Assembly (NCBI GenBank): GCA_035452965.1
Contig: DAOTCE010000044.1
Span: 1 to 37,123, forward strand
Direction: 5' to 3'
Length of the DNA stretch: 37,123 nucleotides
Origin: Candidatus Paceibacterota bacterium
GTDB taxonomy: Bacteria; Verrucomicrobiota; Verrucomicrobiia; Limisphaerales; UBA8199
Part shown: positions 8,570 to 14,839 of the stretch, in pieces
How the letters are laid out: every line of letters starts with the position of its first letter
Position numbering within the stretch: position 1 is the first letter of the stretch
The notes under the pieces: generated by a model
Databases searched by the model: none
The model's input: only the letters and a program-made list of their open reading frames with translations
What the model was told of the DNA's origin: nothing
Translations under genes and position numbers: made by a program

Positions 8570-8999
8570 AGCGGATTAGATGAATTCCGATCCAACTCAT
8601 GAGCGCAAGCAACGCGATCTCTCCGCCGAGCTTGCCCGCAGCTCGCCTGCGCGTCGAGGCGATTAAACCGGAGATGAGCGAACCTGTCTCATCGACCAAG
8701 CAGCGGGTGTGCTGGGCAGCGGACGCACTGGAGGGGTAATTGTCTTCGATCACGTAAAGAAGCGAGCGCACTTCTCCGCAAGAAGCACGCGCGATGTTGT
8801 AAGCCTGGAATTTCTCACCGCCATGCGCTCGTTGAAACCCTTCGGCAACATTGGACATAACCGAGACTGCGGCCCTCTGGATCTGATTGCACAGGCCGAA
8901 ATCGCTAGCGAGCGGGTTGTTTCGAGAGAGCGCGTAGACGTCGTTGACAAGCCTCCGCGCCTTTTGCCATGCCTCCAAGTCCTCAAATGTCATGCTCAT
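8568..8999 (-). CDS. four-helix-bundle protein (23S rRNA IVP / avd-like family)
   Basis: A 143-residue protein with the hallmark FEDLEAWQKARRLVNDVY start, then QIQRAAVSVMSNVAEGFQR and the helix around FQAYNIARASCGEVRSLL. These match the four-helix-bundle family found as open frames in 23S rRNA intervening sequences and related to the DGR accessory protein Avd (established knowledge). The last 20 residues differ from the usual end and may come from the flanking repeat. It is inserted between wzt and wzm, in the same direction, and is bracketed by 7-bp arrays. The molecular role of stand-alone members is unknown; nucleic-acid binding is plausible. No reverse transcriptase or variable repeat is in the window. 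Confidence 0.88.
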   Translation of the reverse strand: MSMTFEDLEAWQKARRLVNDVYALSRNNPLASDFGLCNQIQRAAVSVMSNVAEGFQRAHGGEKFQAYNIARASCGEVRSLLYVIEDNYPSSASAAQHTRCLVDETGSLISGLIASTRRRAAGKLGGEIALLALMSWIGIHLIR

Positions 9000-9043
9000 C
9001 GGGGTGAGTGGTGGCGTTTGCAGTTTGACCTGATCATCCTATT

Positions 9044-9099
9044 CTCGATCTCCCATCTCCTCTCTTCGAGCTTCCCTCTACGATCTTCGCGCTCCTGGC
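9044..9099. repeat. 7-bp unit array, right flank of four-helix-bundle gene
   Basis: Eight consecutive 7-bp units in register (CTCGATC, TCCCATC, TCCTCTC, TTCGAGC, TTCCCTC, TACGATC, TTCGCGC, TCCTGGC). The array ends 2 bp before the wzm stop codon at 9102. It is pyrimidine-rich on the plus strand, opposite to the purine-rich array at 8535-8569, so the pair forms imperfect inverted flanks around the four-helix-bundle gene. Confidence 0.75.
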
Positions 9100-9101
9100 G
9101 C

Positions 9102-9935
9102 TCAGATGACGTCCGCAAAGGTCTTCTCGACCGAGCGGAAGTAGTAGGCGCCGGTGACCAGCAAGACGACGACGACGGCCGTGCTGACCCAAAAGCCGAG
9201 CCAGTAAGGCGCAAACGCGGGGCCGAGAATGCACCAGCGGAAGCCGTCGATCGCGCCGACCATCGGATTGAGGCTGTACCAGAAACGATATTCGGGTTTG
9301 ATTACGGACGATAGAAACCCAACAGGGCTGATGTAGATCCCCAGGCGGACGATAAAGGGGATGATGTACTTGACGTCGCGGTATTTGACATTCAGGGCGC
9401 ACAGCCACAAGCCCATACCGAAAGCGGCCATGGCAGCCATCAGGAAGAAGAGCGGCAGGAGCAAGAAAGTGGGGGATGGAGCCAGGCCGTAGCAGGCCAT
9501 CATGATCAAGAGGATGACCATGGCGATGAGGAAATCAACGGTGCCCGCGATGAGATAGGTGGCCGGAACGACGAGCCGGGGAAAATAGACTTTGGTGATC
9601 AAGTTAGACTGCGCCACCAGGGATTCGCCGCTCTTGCTCAGGACCTCGGAGAAGAACTGCCAGACCACCACCCCCGAAAGCGTGATCATGGCATAAGGCG
9701 TGTCGGTGCCCTTATCGAAGCCCGCCAGGCGGCCAAAGATAAAAGTGAAGACGATCATCGTGAGCACGGGCTGCACCACGGCCCAGAGAATGCCCAGCAT
9801 GGTTTGCTTGTAGCGGACGGTGACCTCGCGCCAGCCGAAGAACCAGAACAGCTCGCGGTAGTCCCAAAGCTCGCGGAAGTCAATCCCGATTAAGCCGCGT
9901 TTGGGCCGGATGATGCGGTCGTATTGAAGGTCCAT
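9102..9935 (-). CDS. wzm: polysaccharide ABC transporter permease (Wzm)
   Basis: A 277-residue ABC-2 type permease. The N-terminal cytoplasmic segment contains the amphipathic FREL..YRELFWFFGWREVTVRYKQT element typical of Wzm/TagG proteins, followed by about six membrane segments (for example LGILWAVVQPVLTMIVFTFIFG split by a loop, and GTVDFLIAMVILLIMMACYGL). The family motif FTFIFGRLA and the C-terminal SLNPMVGAIDGFRW are visible. It pairs with the Wzt ATPase to flip a completed, lipid-linked glycan across the inner membrane. The start at 9935 is immediately preceded by an 11-unit heptamer array that forms the whole 5' leader region. Confidence 0.94.
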   Translation of the reverse strand: MDLQYDRIIRPKRGLIGIDFRELWDYRELFWFFGWREVTVRYKQTMLGILWAVVQPVLTMIVFTFIFGRLAGFDKGTDTPYAMITLSGVVVWQFFSEVLSKSGESLVAQSNLITKVYFPRLVVPATYLIAGTVDFLIAMVILLIMMACYGLAPSPTFLLLPLFFLMAAMAAFGMGLWLCALNVKYRDVKYIIPFIVRLGIYISPVGFLSSVIKPEYRFWYSLNPMVGAIDGFRWCILGPAFAPYWLGFWVSTAVVVVLLVTGAYYFRSVEKTFADVI

Positions 9936-9937
9936 GG

Positions 9938-10014
9938 TATGCGGGACGTGGGAAGCGGGAATAGCTAAGCGGCAAGGGACAAGCGGACAGCGGTAAGCGA
10001 TGGTGGGGAGCGGA
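9938..10014. repeat. 7-bp unit array in the wzm leader
   Basis: Eleven consecutive units in perfect 7-bp register from 9938: TATGCGG, GACGTGG, GAAGCGG, GAATAGC, TAAGCGG, CAAGGGA, CAAGCGG, ACAGCGG, TAAGCGA, TGGTGGG, GAGCGGA. The common core is AAGCGG. It fills nearly the entire gap between the wzm start (9935) and the stop of the DUF218 gene (10020), leaving no room for a normal Shine-Dalgarno region. Confidence 0.8.
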
Positions 10015-10019
10015 AAGAG

Positions 10020-10853
10020 TCAATACTTCAACCAATAGTACGGAAGCTTCACCCACTCGTTTTGGAAATTGATGAGGCCCTGTTCGTTTCTCCACCAATT
10101 GGTGGCGGCGTATTCACGAGGGCCCGCGGCGACGACGCGAATTTCCGTCCCGGTGCCTTTGAATTGCTTGCGAAAGAGCCAGCGAACCCGGCGAGTGTGG
10201 AACGTTTCTGTGATGATGAGGAGGCACTTCGCGTTATTCGCTCTTGCCCAGTCCCGCACGGCCACGGATTCCTGGTAGGTGTTCCGCACCGCCCGGCCCA
10301 CGCCCACAACCGCTTGAGCCGATACTCCGTGGCGGAGCAGGACAGATTCTGTAACCGAACGCTCCGGCTGTTTCAGACCGATCTCCTCAGTTGCGCCCAG
10401 GGCCAGTTCCATAATCAGAACTTTGGGGGCAAAGCCTTCATTGTAAAGCCGGGCGGCTTCAAAGGGACGGTAGTCCACACCGCCGCCGAGCACGACGATG
10501 GCATCCGCCTTTGCCGGGTTTTCGTTAATGATCCAGGCATTTGCCAAGCCGGTGAGCAGGGAAGCGCGGAAGACCAAGCAGAAAGCAGAAAGTAGAAAGC
10601 AGAAAGCGGCAAGGCAGACAAGGCGGCGGGTCCATCTGCGGGCTGTGGGACCGCCGACTGAAGGCGGTTGATGGTTGAGGGTTGATCCGCCTTCGCCTGG
10701 CTCCGGCGCGACAGGGGGTTGAGGGTCCACGGGGCAGAGGTCAGAAGTCAGAAATCGGTGCGGACAACAGCGGACATTGGGAAAGCAGAAAGCAGAAAAC
10801 CTCCAGGGCAAACGCCGAAAGGCTGCCCAGCGCAATAGGTGCGGCCATTTCAC
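10020..10853 (-). CDS. DUF218 (YdcF/ElyC/SanA-like) membrane-anchored protein
   Basis: A 277-residue frame. Residues 115-277 carry the DUF218 fold: ADAIVVLGGGVDYRPFEAARLYNEG, then PKVLIMEL, RNTYQESVAVRDWA and LLIITETFHTRRV, a conserved order with an acidic and a histidine residue near the presumed active site. Family members affect envelope polysaccharide or peptidoglycan carrier metabolism; the reaction is not settled. A single membrane segment lies near 82-105 and its hydrophobic core is encoded by a GCAGAAA heptamer array (10571-10619). Residues 18-75 also consist of repeat-encoded low-complexity sequence, so the native N-terminus appears to have been lengthened. Only the ATG at 10853 is a canonical start upstream of the membrane segment. 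Confidence 0.8.
   Translation of the reverse strand: MKWPHLLRWAAFRRLPWRFSAFCFPNVRCCPHRFLTSDLCPVDPQPPVAPEPGEGGSTLNHQPPSVGGPTARRWTRRLVCLAAFCFLLSAFCLVFRASLLTGLANAWIINENPAKADAIVVLGGGVDYRPFEAARLYNEGFAPKVLIMELALGATEEIGLKQPERSVTESVLLRHGVSAQAVVGVGRAVRNTYQESVAVRDWARANNAKCLLIITETFHTRRVRWLFRKQFKGTGTEIRVVAAGPREYAATNWWRNEQGLINFQNEWVKLPYYWLKY
10571..10619. repeat. GCAGAAA heptamer array inside the DUF218 coding region
   Basis: Units GCAGAAA, GCAGAAA, GTAGAAA, GCAGAAA, GCGGCAA, GGCAGAC in 7-bp register from 10578. Read on the minus strand it encodes the membrane-segment core FCFLLSAFC of the DUF218 protein. Confidence 0.8.
10649..10671. repeat. REP-like palindrome
   Basis: ACCGCC and GGCGGT, seven bases apart, form a short hairpin within the repeat-rich 5' part of the DUF218 frame. 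Similar CCGCC...GGCGG palindromes are common dispersed elements; no function can be read from one copy. Confidence 0.35.
10734..10796. repeat. mixed 7-bp unit array (TCAGAAG / AAGCAGA types)
   Basis: Nine units in register: GCAGAGG, TCAGAAG, TCAGAAA, TCGGTGC, GGACAAC, AGCGGAC, ATTGGGA, AAGCAGA, AAGCAGA. The inner GTGCGGACAA segment recurs at 13800-13809 and 14878-14887. The array lies inside the 5' part of the DUF218 open frame. Confidence 0.75.
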
Positions 10854-11436
10854 GGTTCAAGGCCGGTTCAATCACGGCTGCGGCAGCGCCCGGAATGCTG
10901 GGGGCACCGGGATTGCCTGAGAGTGGTGATCCACCGACAACCGCGAAGAACCATTGTGGAACGCGTTGGGGGGTGTGAATTGGCGCAAATTCCGAGGCCA
11001 CAGCGGGTTACACACATGAACCTACGGTGTGGATACGGCGAGCATACGGTGGGGATACGGGGAGACCCCCTGGTGCGCTGGGGTCTGTCTCGCATCAGCG
11101 TCATAGCAAATCGCCTGGTGTATTCGGCGTAAGTCACTTAACAACAGTGGGTTACACCAGGTATTGTCAGGCGGCACGGGCTAAGCGGCTCGCGTAAGTC
11201 CTTAAAATTGAGTAATTTGCGAATCGCCTGTGACCAGCGGCCAATGGTCTCAGGTTTTCCACCGGTCAGGACCCAGCGATTCGACCTGTTCCCAACCCAC
11301 GCGCTATCATCTCGGATGAACCCAAGAAACTGAAGTGCCACGCCGCGCAGCAAGCTGTGGAATCCACGAGCCAAGGCCCGGTGAAGTAGCCAGGAATCGA
11401 CTTCACGGGGCAAGCAAGGCTTGCATAGACGAGCCC
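10854..11436. other. 583-bp gap without a convincing gene
   Basis: No frame here shows domain motifs or a family-like composition. It contains a phased 11-bp repeat (11023-11066) and two related copies of GCGTAAGTC about 63 bp apart (near 11128 and 11191). The rest looks like decayed or repeat-derived sequence between the epimerase gene end and the DUF218 gene start. A 109-codon minus frame at 11138-11467 has no recognisable features. Confidence 0.5.
11023..11066. repeat. 11-bp phased tandem repeat
   Basis: Four units of exactly 11 bp, each beginning TACGG: TACGGTGTGGA, TACGGCGAGCA, TACGGTGGGGA, TACGGGGAGAC. A related array with the same CGGTGAG core and the same 11-bp spacing occurs at 34060-34099. 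Confidence 0.8.
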
Positions 11437-12504
11437 TCACTGGGTTCCGTGGTTGCGCAGGTACCATCCCAGCGATTCGGACAAGCCTTGCGCGACGGAG
11501 TGGGTGGGCTCGTAGGCCAGGCGTTCCCGGGCTTGTTGAATATCCGCCAAGGAATGGCGGATGTCGCCCCCGCGGAAGTCGCGGTAAATGGGGCTCTGAG
11601 CTGCGAGCGACCGGCCGCTTTTCGAGAGCAGGCCATGGAGCAGGCGGTAAAGGTCGTTCAGGCTGGTGCGCTGGTGCACAGCGACATTATAGACCTGGCT
11701 GTTGGCCTGCGCATGAGGGGCGGTGGCAGCCAGCAAGTTGGCCTGGACCACGTTGGCGACGTAACAGAAGTCGCGGCTGGTTTCGCCGTCGCCGTTGATA
11801 TACACGGGCTCATTGCGCAGCAACGCGGAGATCCATTTGGGGATAACCGCCGCGTAAGCGCCGTTCGGGTCCTGGCGCGGGCCGAACACGTTGAAGTACC
11901 GCAGGCCGATGGTTGCCATGCCGTATGTCCGCGCGAAAACGTCGGCATACATTTCGCACATGACCTTCGTGGCGGCGTAGGGGGAGAGCGGGCGGCCGAC
12001 TTTTTCCTCGACTTTGGGGAGGTCGGGGTGATCGCCGTAAACCGAGCTGCTGGACGCATAGACAAGGCGCTTAACCTTCTGATCGCGCGCGGCAACGAGC
12101 AGGTTGAGGAAGCCGGTTACGTTGGAGGCGTGGCTGGCAATGGGATCTTTGATGGAGCGCGGGACGGAGCCCAGAGCGGCCTGGTGCAGGACGTAGTCCA
12201 CGCCGGCGCAAGCCTTTTGGCAAGCAGCGAGGTCGCGGGTGTCGCCGTGGATGAAGTGGAAAGTTGAGGGTTGAGAGTCGCGGGCTGAGGGCGATGCCGC
12301 GGTGCGATGCTCGGCGACAAGTCGCCGGACCTCGTCCAGGTTTTCCTGTTTCCCGGTGCTGAAGTTGTCGAGGCCGATTACATGCTGTCCGAGCTTAAGC
12401 AGCGTTTCCAACAGGTTTGAGCCGATGAAGCCGGCGCAGCCGGTCACCAGCCATGTCGCGGGATTGGCGCGCAGCTCGATTTGCAGTTCGTCGTAGCGGG
12501 ACAA
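11437..12504 (-). CDS. wbpP: UDP-N-acetylglucosamine 4-epimerase (WbpP-like)
   Basis: A 355-residue extended short-chain dehydrogenase. The NAD-binding GCAGFIG is at 22-28, the catalytic serine lies in ASSSSVYGD (150-158), and the catalytic YxxxK is Y176-K180. HQAALGSVPRSIKDP and NVFGPRQDPNGAYAAVIPKW are signatures of the WbpP/TviC/Gne group, which interconverts UDP-GlcNAc and UDP-GalNAc or their uronic acids. Residues about 66-82 carry an extra segment (ending SARDSQPSTFHF) where homologues have a short loop; it is encoded by five 7-bp units at 12261-12295. It supplies a HexNAc precursor for the neighbouring polysaccharide genes. Confidence 0.88.
   Translation of the reverse strand: MSRYDELQIELRANPATWLVTGCAGFIGSNLLETLLKLGQHVIGLDNFSTGKQENLDEVRRLVAEHRTAASPSARDSQPSTFHFIHGDTRDLAACQKACAGVDYVLHQAALGSVPRSIKDPIASHASNVTGFLNLLVAARDQKVKRLVYASSSSVYGDHPDLPKVEEKVGRPLSPYAATKVMCEMYADVFARTYGMATIGLRYFNVFGPRQDPNGAYAAVIPKWISALLRNEPVYINGDGETSRDFCYVANVVQANLLAATAPHAQANSQVYNVAVHQRTSLNDLYRLLHGLLSKSGRSLAAQSPIYRDFRGGDIRHSLADIQQARERLAYEPTHSVAQGLSESLGWYLRNHGTQ
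12261..12295. repeat. GGTTGAG-type heptamers inside the epimerase gene
   Basis: Units AAGTTGA, GGGTTGA, GAGTCGC, GGGCTGA, GGGCGAT in 7-bp register, within the coding sequence. On the minus strand they encode the SARDSQPST segment that looks like an insertion in the epimerase. Confidence 0.7.
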
Positions 12505-12580
12505 GAGTCGTTAAGATGTCAAAGGGTTAAGAGGGCGGGTTACAGACTGCGGAGCGCCAGACAACAGGACCGGTCAAAAA

Positions 12581-12629
12581 GCTGAAAGCTGAAATCAAAG
12601 GGCAGAGGTCAGAGATCCGAGGTTAGAAC
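12581..12629. repeat. 7-bp unit array overlapping the 3' end of the FGE-like gene
   Basis: Seven units in register: GCTGAAA, GCTGAAA, TCAAAGG, GCAGAGG, TCAGAGA, TCCGAGG, TTAGAAC. The TCAGAGA unit supplies the TGA stop (12609-12611) and the next two units supply the last residues of the FGE-like protein. Confidence 0.8.
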
Positions 12630-13724
12630 AACCCGGAAACCACGGCTCACATACCTTTCGTTCGGTTCGCCAAATGCTCGCCCCCAGGATGCAAGACTCG
12701 CTGACGTGTCTCGAGTGAATGACCCGCCACGGTAAACCCGCCATGAGCCGATTTCGTTGTAGAGGTCCTCGCACCATTCCCAGACATTACCACTGAGGTC
12801 GTACAGCCCCAGCGTGTTGGCAGGGAAGGCGCCCGTCGGCGCGGTGAAGGGGTAGGCATCCGCCCCGAGGTCCTGAGAGTAGTTCCCGAAATCCTTGGGG
12901 GGCGGCCAGTTTGCGCTCCAGGGATAGGTCCCGGGCGGAATGGAAGGGCTTTCACCCTTTCTTTTCGCTACCTGACTGACACGAGTCCGCTCTTGCGAAG
13001 CCTTTCTGTATTTTTCCTCGGGAGTCTTTCCATCCTCCCTGGCGAGCCCCATGGCGCAGCTCCACTCGGCGTCGGTCGGCAGACGGTAGGTTTGGCTGGC
13101 CTGGATCGTCCCTGCTTTGTGTTCTTTCTGCGTGAGCCAGGCGCAAAAAGACCTGGCGTCGTCCCAGCTAACGCCCACCACCGGGTGCGTCGGACCTTGC
13201 TCGAAACCGGGATTCTTCCAGTTGTGGCCAGCCATAACGAATCCGCCATCCGCTAGCGATAACACGTCATTGGTTGCATCGTAGCTGGTGGCCTTCACGA
13301 ACGCCTCGAAGTCCTGGACGCGCGTTTCCCAAACGCAGAACTGCACTTTAGTGCCGGGCACGGGGACGAAGATCATGCCGAGGGTGTTGGTCCAGGGCTG
13401 GGGAGGTTGAGAGTTGAGGGTTGAGGGTTGAGGGTCGGGGCTGATTGAGGAGGCGGAAGGACTGCAGCCGGTAAGAAACAGAGCAGAAAGAAGAAAGCAG
13501 AAAGCTGAAATGCGGACGGGCGAAGTCCTTCCACTGAACAGAAGGCAACGAAGGAAACAGAGGCTTAACTTACCAGGCTTCACCACAGATGGCGCGGATG
13601 GCCCCGGCGCGGCAGACATCGAACACCCAACATCAAGAATCCAAAATCGAACGTTCACAATCCAAGGTCTAACGGCCAGGAGCAAACTTCTGAAAGGGGT
13701 TAACCACGGATGGACACTGATCAA
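12609..13724 (-). CDS. FGE/SUMF1-domain lipoprotein
   Basis: The frame is 371 codons. Residues 115-368 form a formylglycine-generating-enzyme-like (SUMF1) domain: MIFVPVPG start, HPVVGVSWDDARSFCAWL, YRLPTDAEWSCAMG, GLYDLSGNVWEWCEDL, YRGGSF and the terminal RGFRVVL. The paired active-site cysteines expected after GGSF are absent (the stretch reads TRDTSASLASWGR), so oxidation of sulfatase cysteines is unlikely; a structural or binding role is more probable. A lipobox LFLTGC ends at about residue 87, giving an outer- or inner-membrane lipoprotein. The signal core is encoded by GCAGAAA heptamers. The start is uncertain: ATG at residue 36 (13619) or GTG at 47/48 fit better than 13724. Confidence 0.83.
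   Translation of the reverse strand: MISVHPWLTPFRSLLLAVRPWIVNVRFWILDVGCSMSAAPGPSAPSVVKPGKLSLCFLRCLLFSGRTSPVRISAFCFLLSALFLTGCSPSASSISPDPQPSTLNSQPPQPWTNTLGMIFVPVPGTKVQFCVWETRVQDFEAFVKATSYDATNDVLSLADGGFVMAGHNWKNPGFEQGPTHPVVGVSWDDARSFCAWLTQKEHKAGTIQASQTYRLPTDAEWSCAMGLAREDGKTPEEKYRKASQERTRVSQVAKRKGESPSIPPGTYPWSANWPPPKDFGNYSQDLGADAYPFTAPTGAFPANTLGLYDLSGNVWEWCEDLYNEIGSWRVYRGGSFTRDTSASLASWGRAFGEPNERYVSRGFRVVLTSDL
13405..13439. repeat. GGTTGAG heptamer array in the FGE-like gene
   Basis: Five 7-bp units: GGTTGAG, AGTTGAG, GGTTGAG, GGTTGAG, GGTCGGG. On the minus strand they encode the linker DPQPSTLNSQPPQP just after the lipobox. Confidence 0.85.
13483..13510. repeat. GCAGAAA heptamer array in the FGE-like signal peptide
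   Basis: Units GCAGAAA, GAAGAAA, GCAGAAA, GCTGAAA in register. On the minus strand they encode SAFCFLLSA, the hydrophobic core of the lipoprotein signal. Confidence 0.85.
13510..13558. repeat. 49-bp direct repeat, copy 1
   Basis: Identical over 49 bp to 14896-14944; it begins ATGCGGACGGGCGAAGTC and ends GGCAACGAAGGAAAC. Eight of the nine preceding bases also match. The two copies lie on either side of the nucleotidyltransferase module. Confidence 0.9.
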
Positions 13725-13747
13725 ACCACATGCTGAAAAGCTGACAG

Positions 13748-13828
13748 GCTGAAATCAGAGGTCAGAGGTCAGAGGTCAGAAGTCAGACGTCTGAGGTCAG
13801 TGCGGACAAACGCTGACATACTGACGGG
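13748..13828. repeat. TCAGAGG heptamer array, left flank of nucleotidyltransferase module
   Basis: Eleven 7-bp units in register from 13748, including three perfect TCAGAGG, then TCAGAAG, TCAGACG, TCTGAGG, TCAGTGC, GGACAAA. Its last 36 bp (13793-13828) match 14871-14906 at 33 of 36 positions in the same orientation. Confidence 0.85.
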
Positions 13829-13862
13829 CTGGCATCCTGGAATGCCGATACACCGCAGAAAT

Positions 13863-14201
13863 TCACGCTCCCTTTCCACTTCCCCCCGTTTTCTCTTTGA
13901 GATTCTTGCTTTGCCGCCGGTCGAGAGCCTGCTCAAAGCTCACCAACTCGCGGCTTAAGGCGTTGTAGCGCGAGTAGGCGTCGCCGCCCTCCTGCCGGAG
14001 GAGGCGATACAATTGCTGTTCCGGTTCGGGAAAGGAACCGGCAACCACCCCCGTGATCAAACCGGCGCGACGCAGCCGTGACCGGGCCATGCCCACCAGA
14101 CAGGCGGGGATGGTACACCTTCCGGACTGGAAATCGGCCAGTCCTTCCCGCAAGAGCGCCTCTCCGGGAAGCCCCGTGATGAGATCATCCAGAGACATCA
14201 A
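13863..14201 (-). CDS. small protein paired with a nucleotidyltransferase
   Basis: A 112-residue soluble, basic-tailed protein with predicted helices (DLITGLPGEALLREGLADF, AYSRYNALSRELVSFEQALD). I do not recognise its family. It overlaps the upstream nucleotidyltransferase gene by 4 bp, so the two are made together. This resembles two-gene nucleotidyltransferase toxin-antitoxin or defence modules, but the partner lacks the RX4-6H motif of HEPN antitoxins. The C-terminal SKNLKEKTGGSGKGA looks disordered. It could be a neutralising partner or an adaptor. Confidence 0.65.
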   Translation of the reverse strand: MMSLDDLITGLPGEALLREGLADFQSGRCTIPACLVGMARSRLRRAGLITGVVAGSFPEPEQQLYRLLRQEGGDAYSRYNALSRELVSFEQALDRRQSKNLKEKTGGSGKGA

Positions 14202-14740
14202 CTGGTTGAGGGCTGGGAGCCCGGCTGCGTGAATTCGAGGACTGCGGCTTCAAAGGAGGCCGGATCAATCGCCGGGTAACGGATCAGTTGCGGCTTAATC
14301 AGGGCGAACATTTCCCATAGACGGTCCTTAGCGATGAGCTTCGCGCGCAGCATGGAGCGGACGTCGTGCAGGTCGCGGTCGTGCCGGCGTTGCAACTTGG
14401 ACAGGGCCTGTCCGTAAGGATCGTAATGGTAAAACTCCAAAGGGCCGTGCCGCGCGATGAACAGGCTGCGTGCGCGCCACCCCGGGACGGCAGGGATGAA
14501 CTGATCCGGGCTAGCCAGCTCAACATTGATGTCCAGTTCGTCTTTCAGGACCGCCAGGGCTTCAAACAGCCCGGGCGGCTCCGGGTCCGGCTTGAAGTCA
14601 ATGTCAATGGTCATGGACCGCCAGCCGTGCAGCACCGCGGTTGCTCCGCCGGTCAGGTAAATGCGTCCTGGTCCTCGCACGCGCCGCCCCAGCGCCGCCA
14701 TGAATGCCTCCAGCTTGCCCTTGTCAGTTTCGGAACGCAT
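14198..14740 (-). CDS. nucleotidyltransferase-fold protein (DUF6036-like)
   Basis: A 180-residue protein of the Pol-beta-like nucleotidyltransferase superfamily. The GG-containing helix motif LTGGATAVLHGWR is at 29-41, followed by TIDIDF at 44-49, whose two aspartates are the expected metal ligands; a third acidic residue may be E74 in INVELASPD. Such proteins occur as the enzyme half of toxin-antitoxin-like pairs (established for the broad superfamily). The last residues GSQPSTS are encoded by a GGTTGAG-type repeat. It is the first gene of a two-gene unit with the 112-residue partner, and the unit is bracketed by direct repeats, suggesting acquisition as a cassette. Confidence 0.75.
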   Translation of the reverse strand: MRSETDKGKLEAFMAALGRRVRGPGRIYLTGGATAVLHGWRSMTIDIDFKPDPEPPGLFEALAVLKDELDINVELASPDQFIPAVPGWRARSLFIARHGPLEFYHYDPYGQALSKLQRRHDRDLHDVRSMLRAKLIAKDRLWEMFALIKPQLIRYPAIDPASFEAAVLEFTQPGSQPSTS

Positions 14741-14762
14741 TACTGGACAATGTGCCCGTTCT

Positions 14763-14794
14763 AAACGCTGAAACGCTGAAACGCTGAAACGCTG
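14763..14794. repeat. 8-bp tandem repeat
   Basis: Four perfect copies of AAACGCTG directly upstream of the nucleotidyltransferase start region. The 8-bp period differs from the 7-bp arrays around it. Confidence 0.9.
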
Positions 14795-14839
14795 AAATCA
14801 CAAGACAAGAGCTGAAATTGGGAAAGCAGAAAACTGACA

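Noticed and set aside
8568..8999. Diversity-generating retroelement
   Set aside because: The four-helix-bundle protein resembles Avd, but no reverse transcriptase, template repeat or variable repeat is seen in the window.
11138..11467. 109-codon minus-strand frame in the large gap
   Set aside because: No domain, signal or family-like composition, and it overlaps the end of the epimerase gene.
11335..12267. 310-codon plus-strand frame opposite the epimerase gene
   Set aside because: Antisense to intact WbpP-type motifs; no domain of its own.
13748..13828. CRISPR array
   Set aside because: Units are 7 bp and contiguous, without spacers of 25-40 bp, and no cas genes are present.
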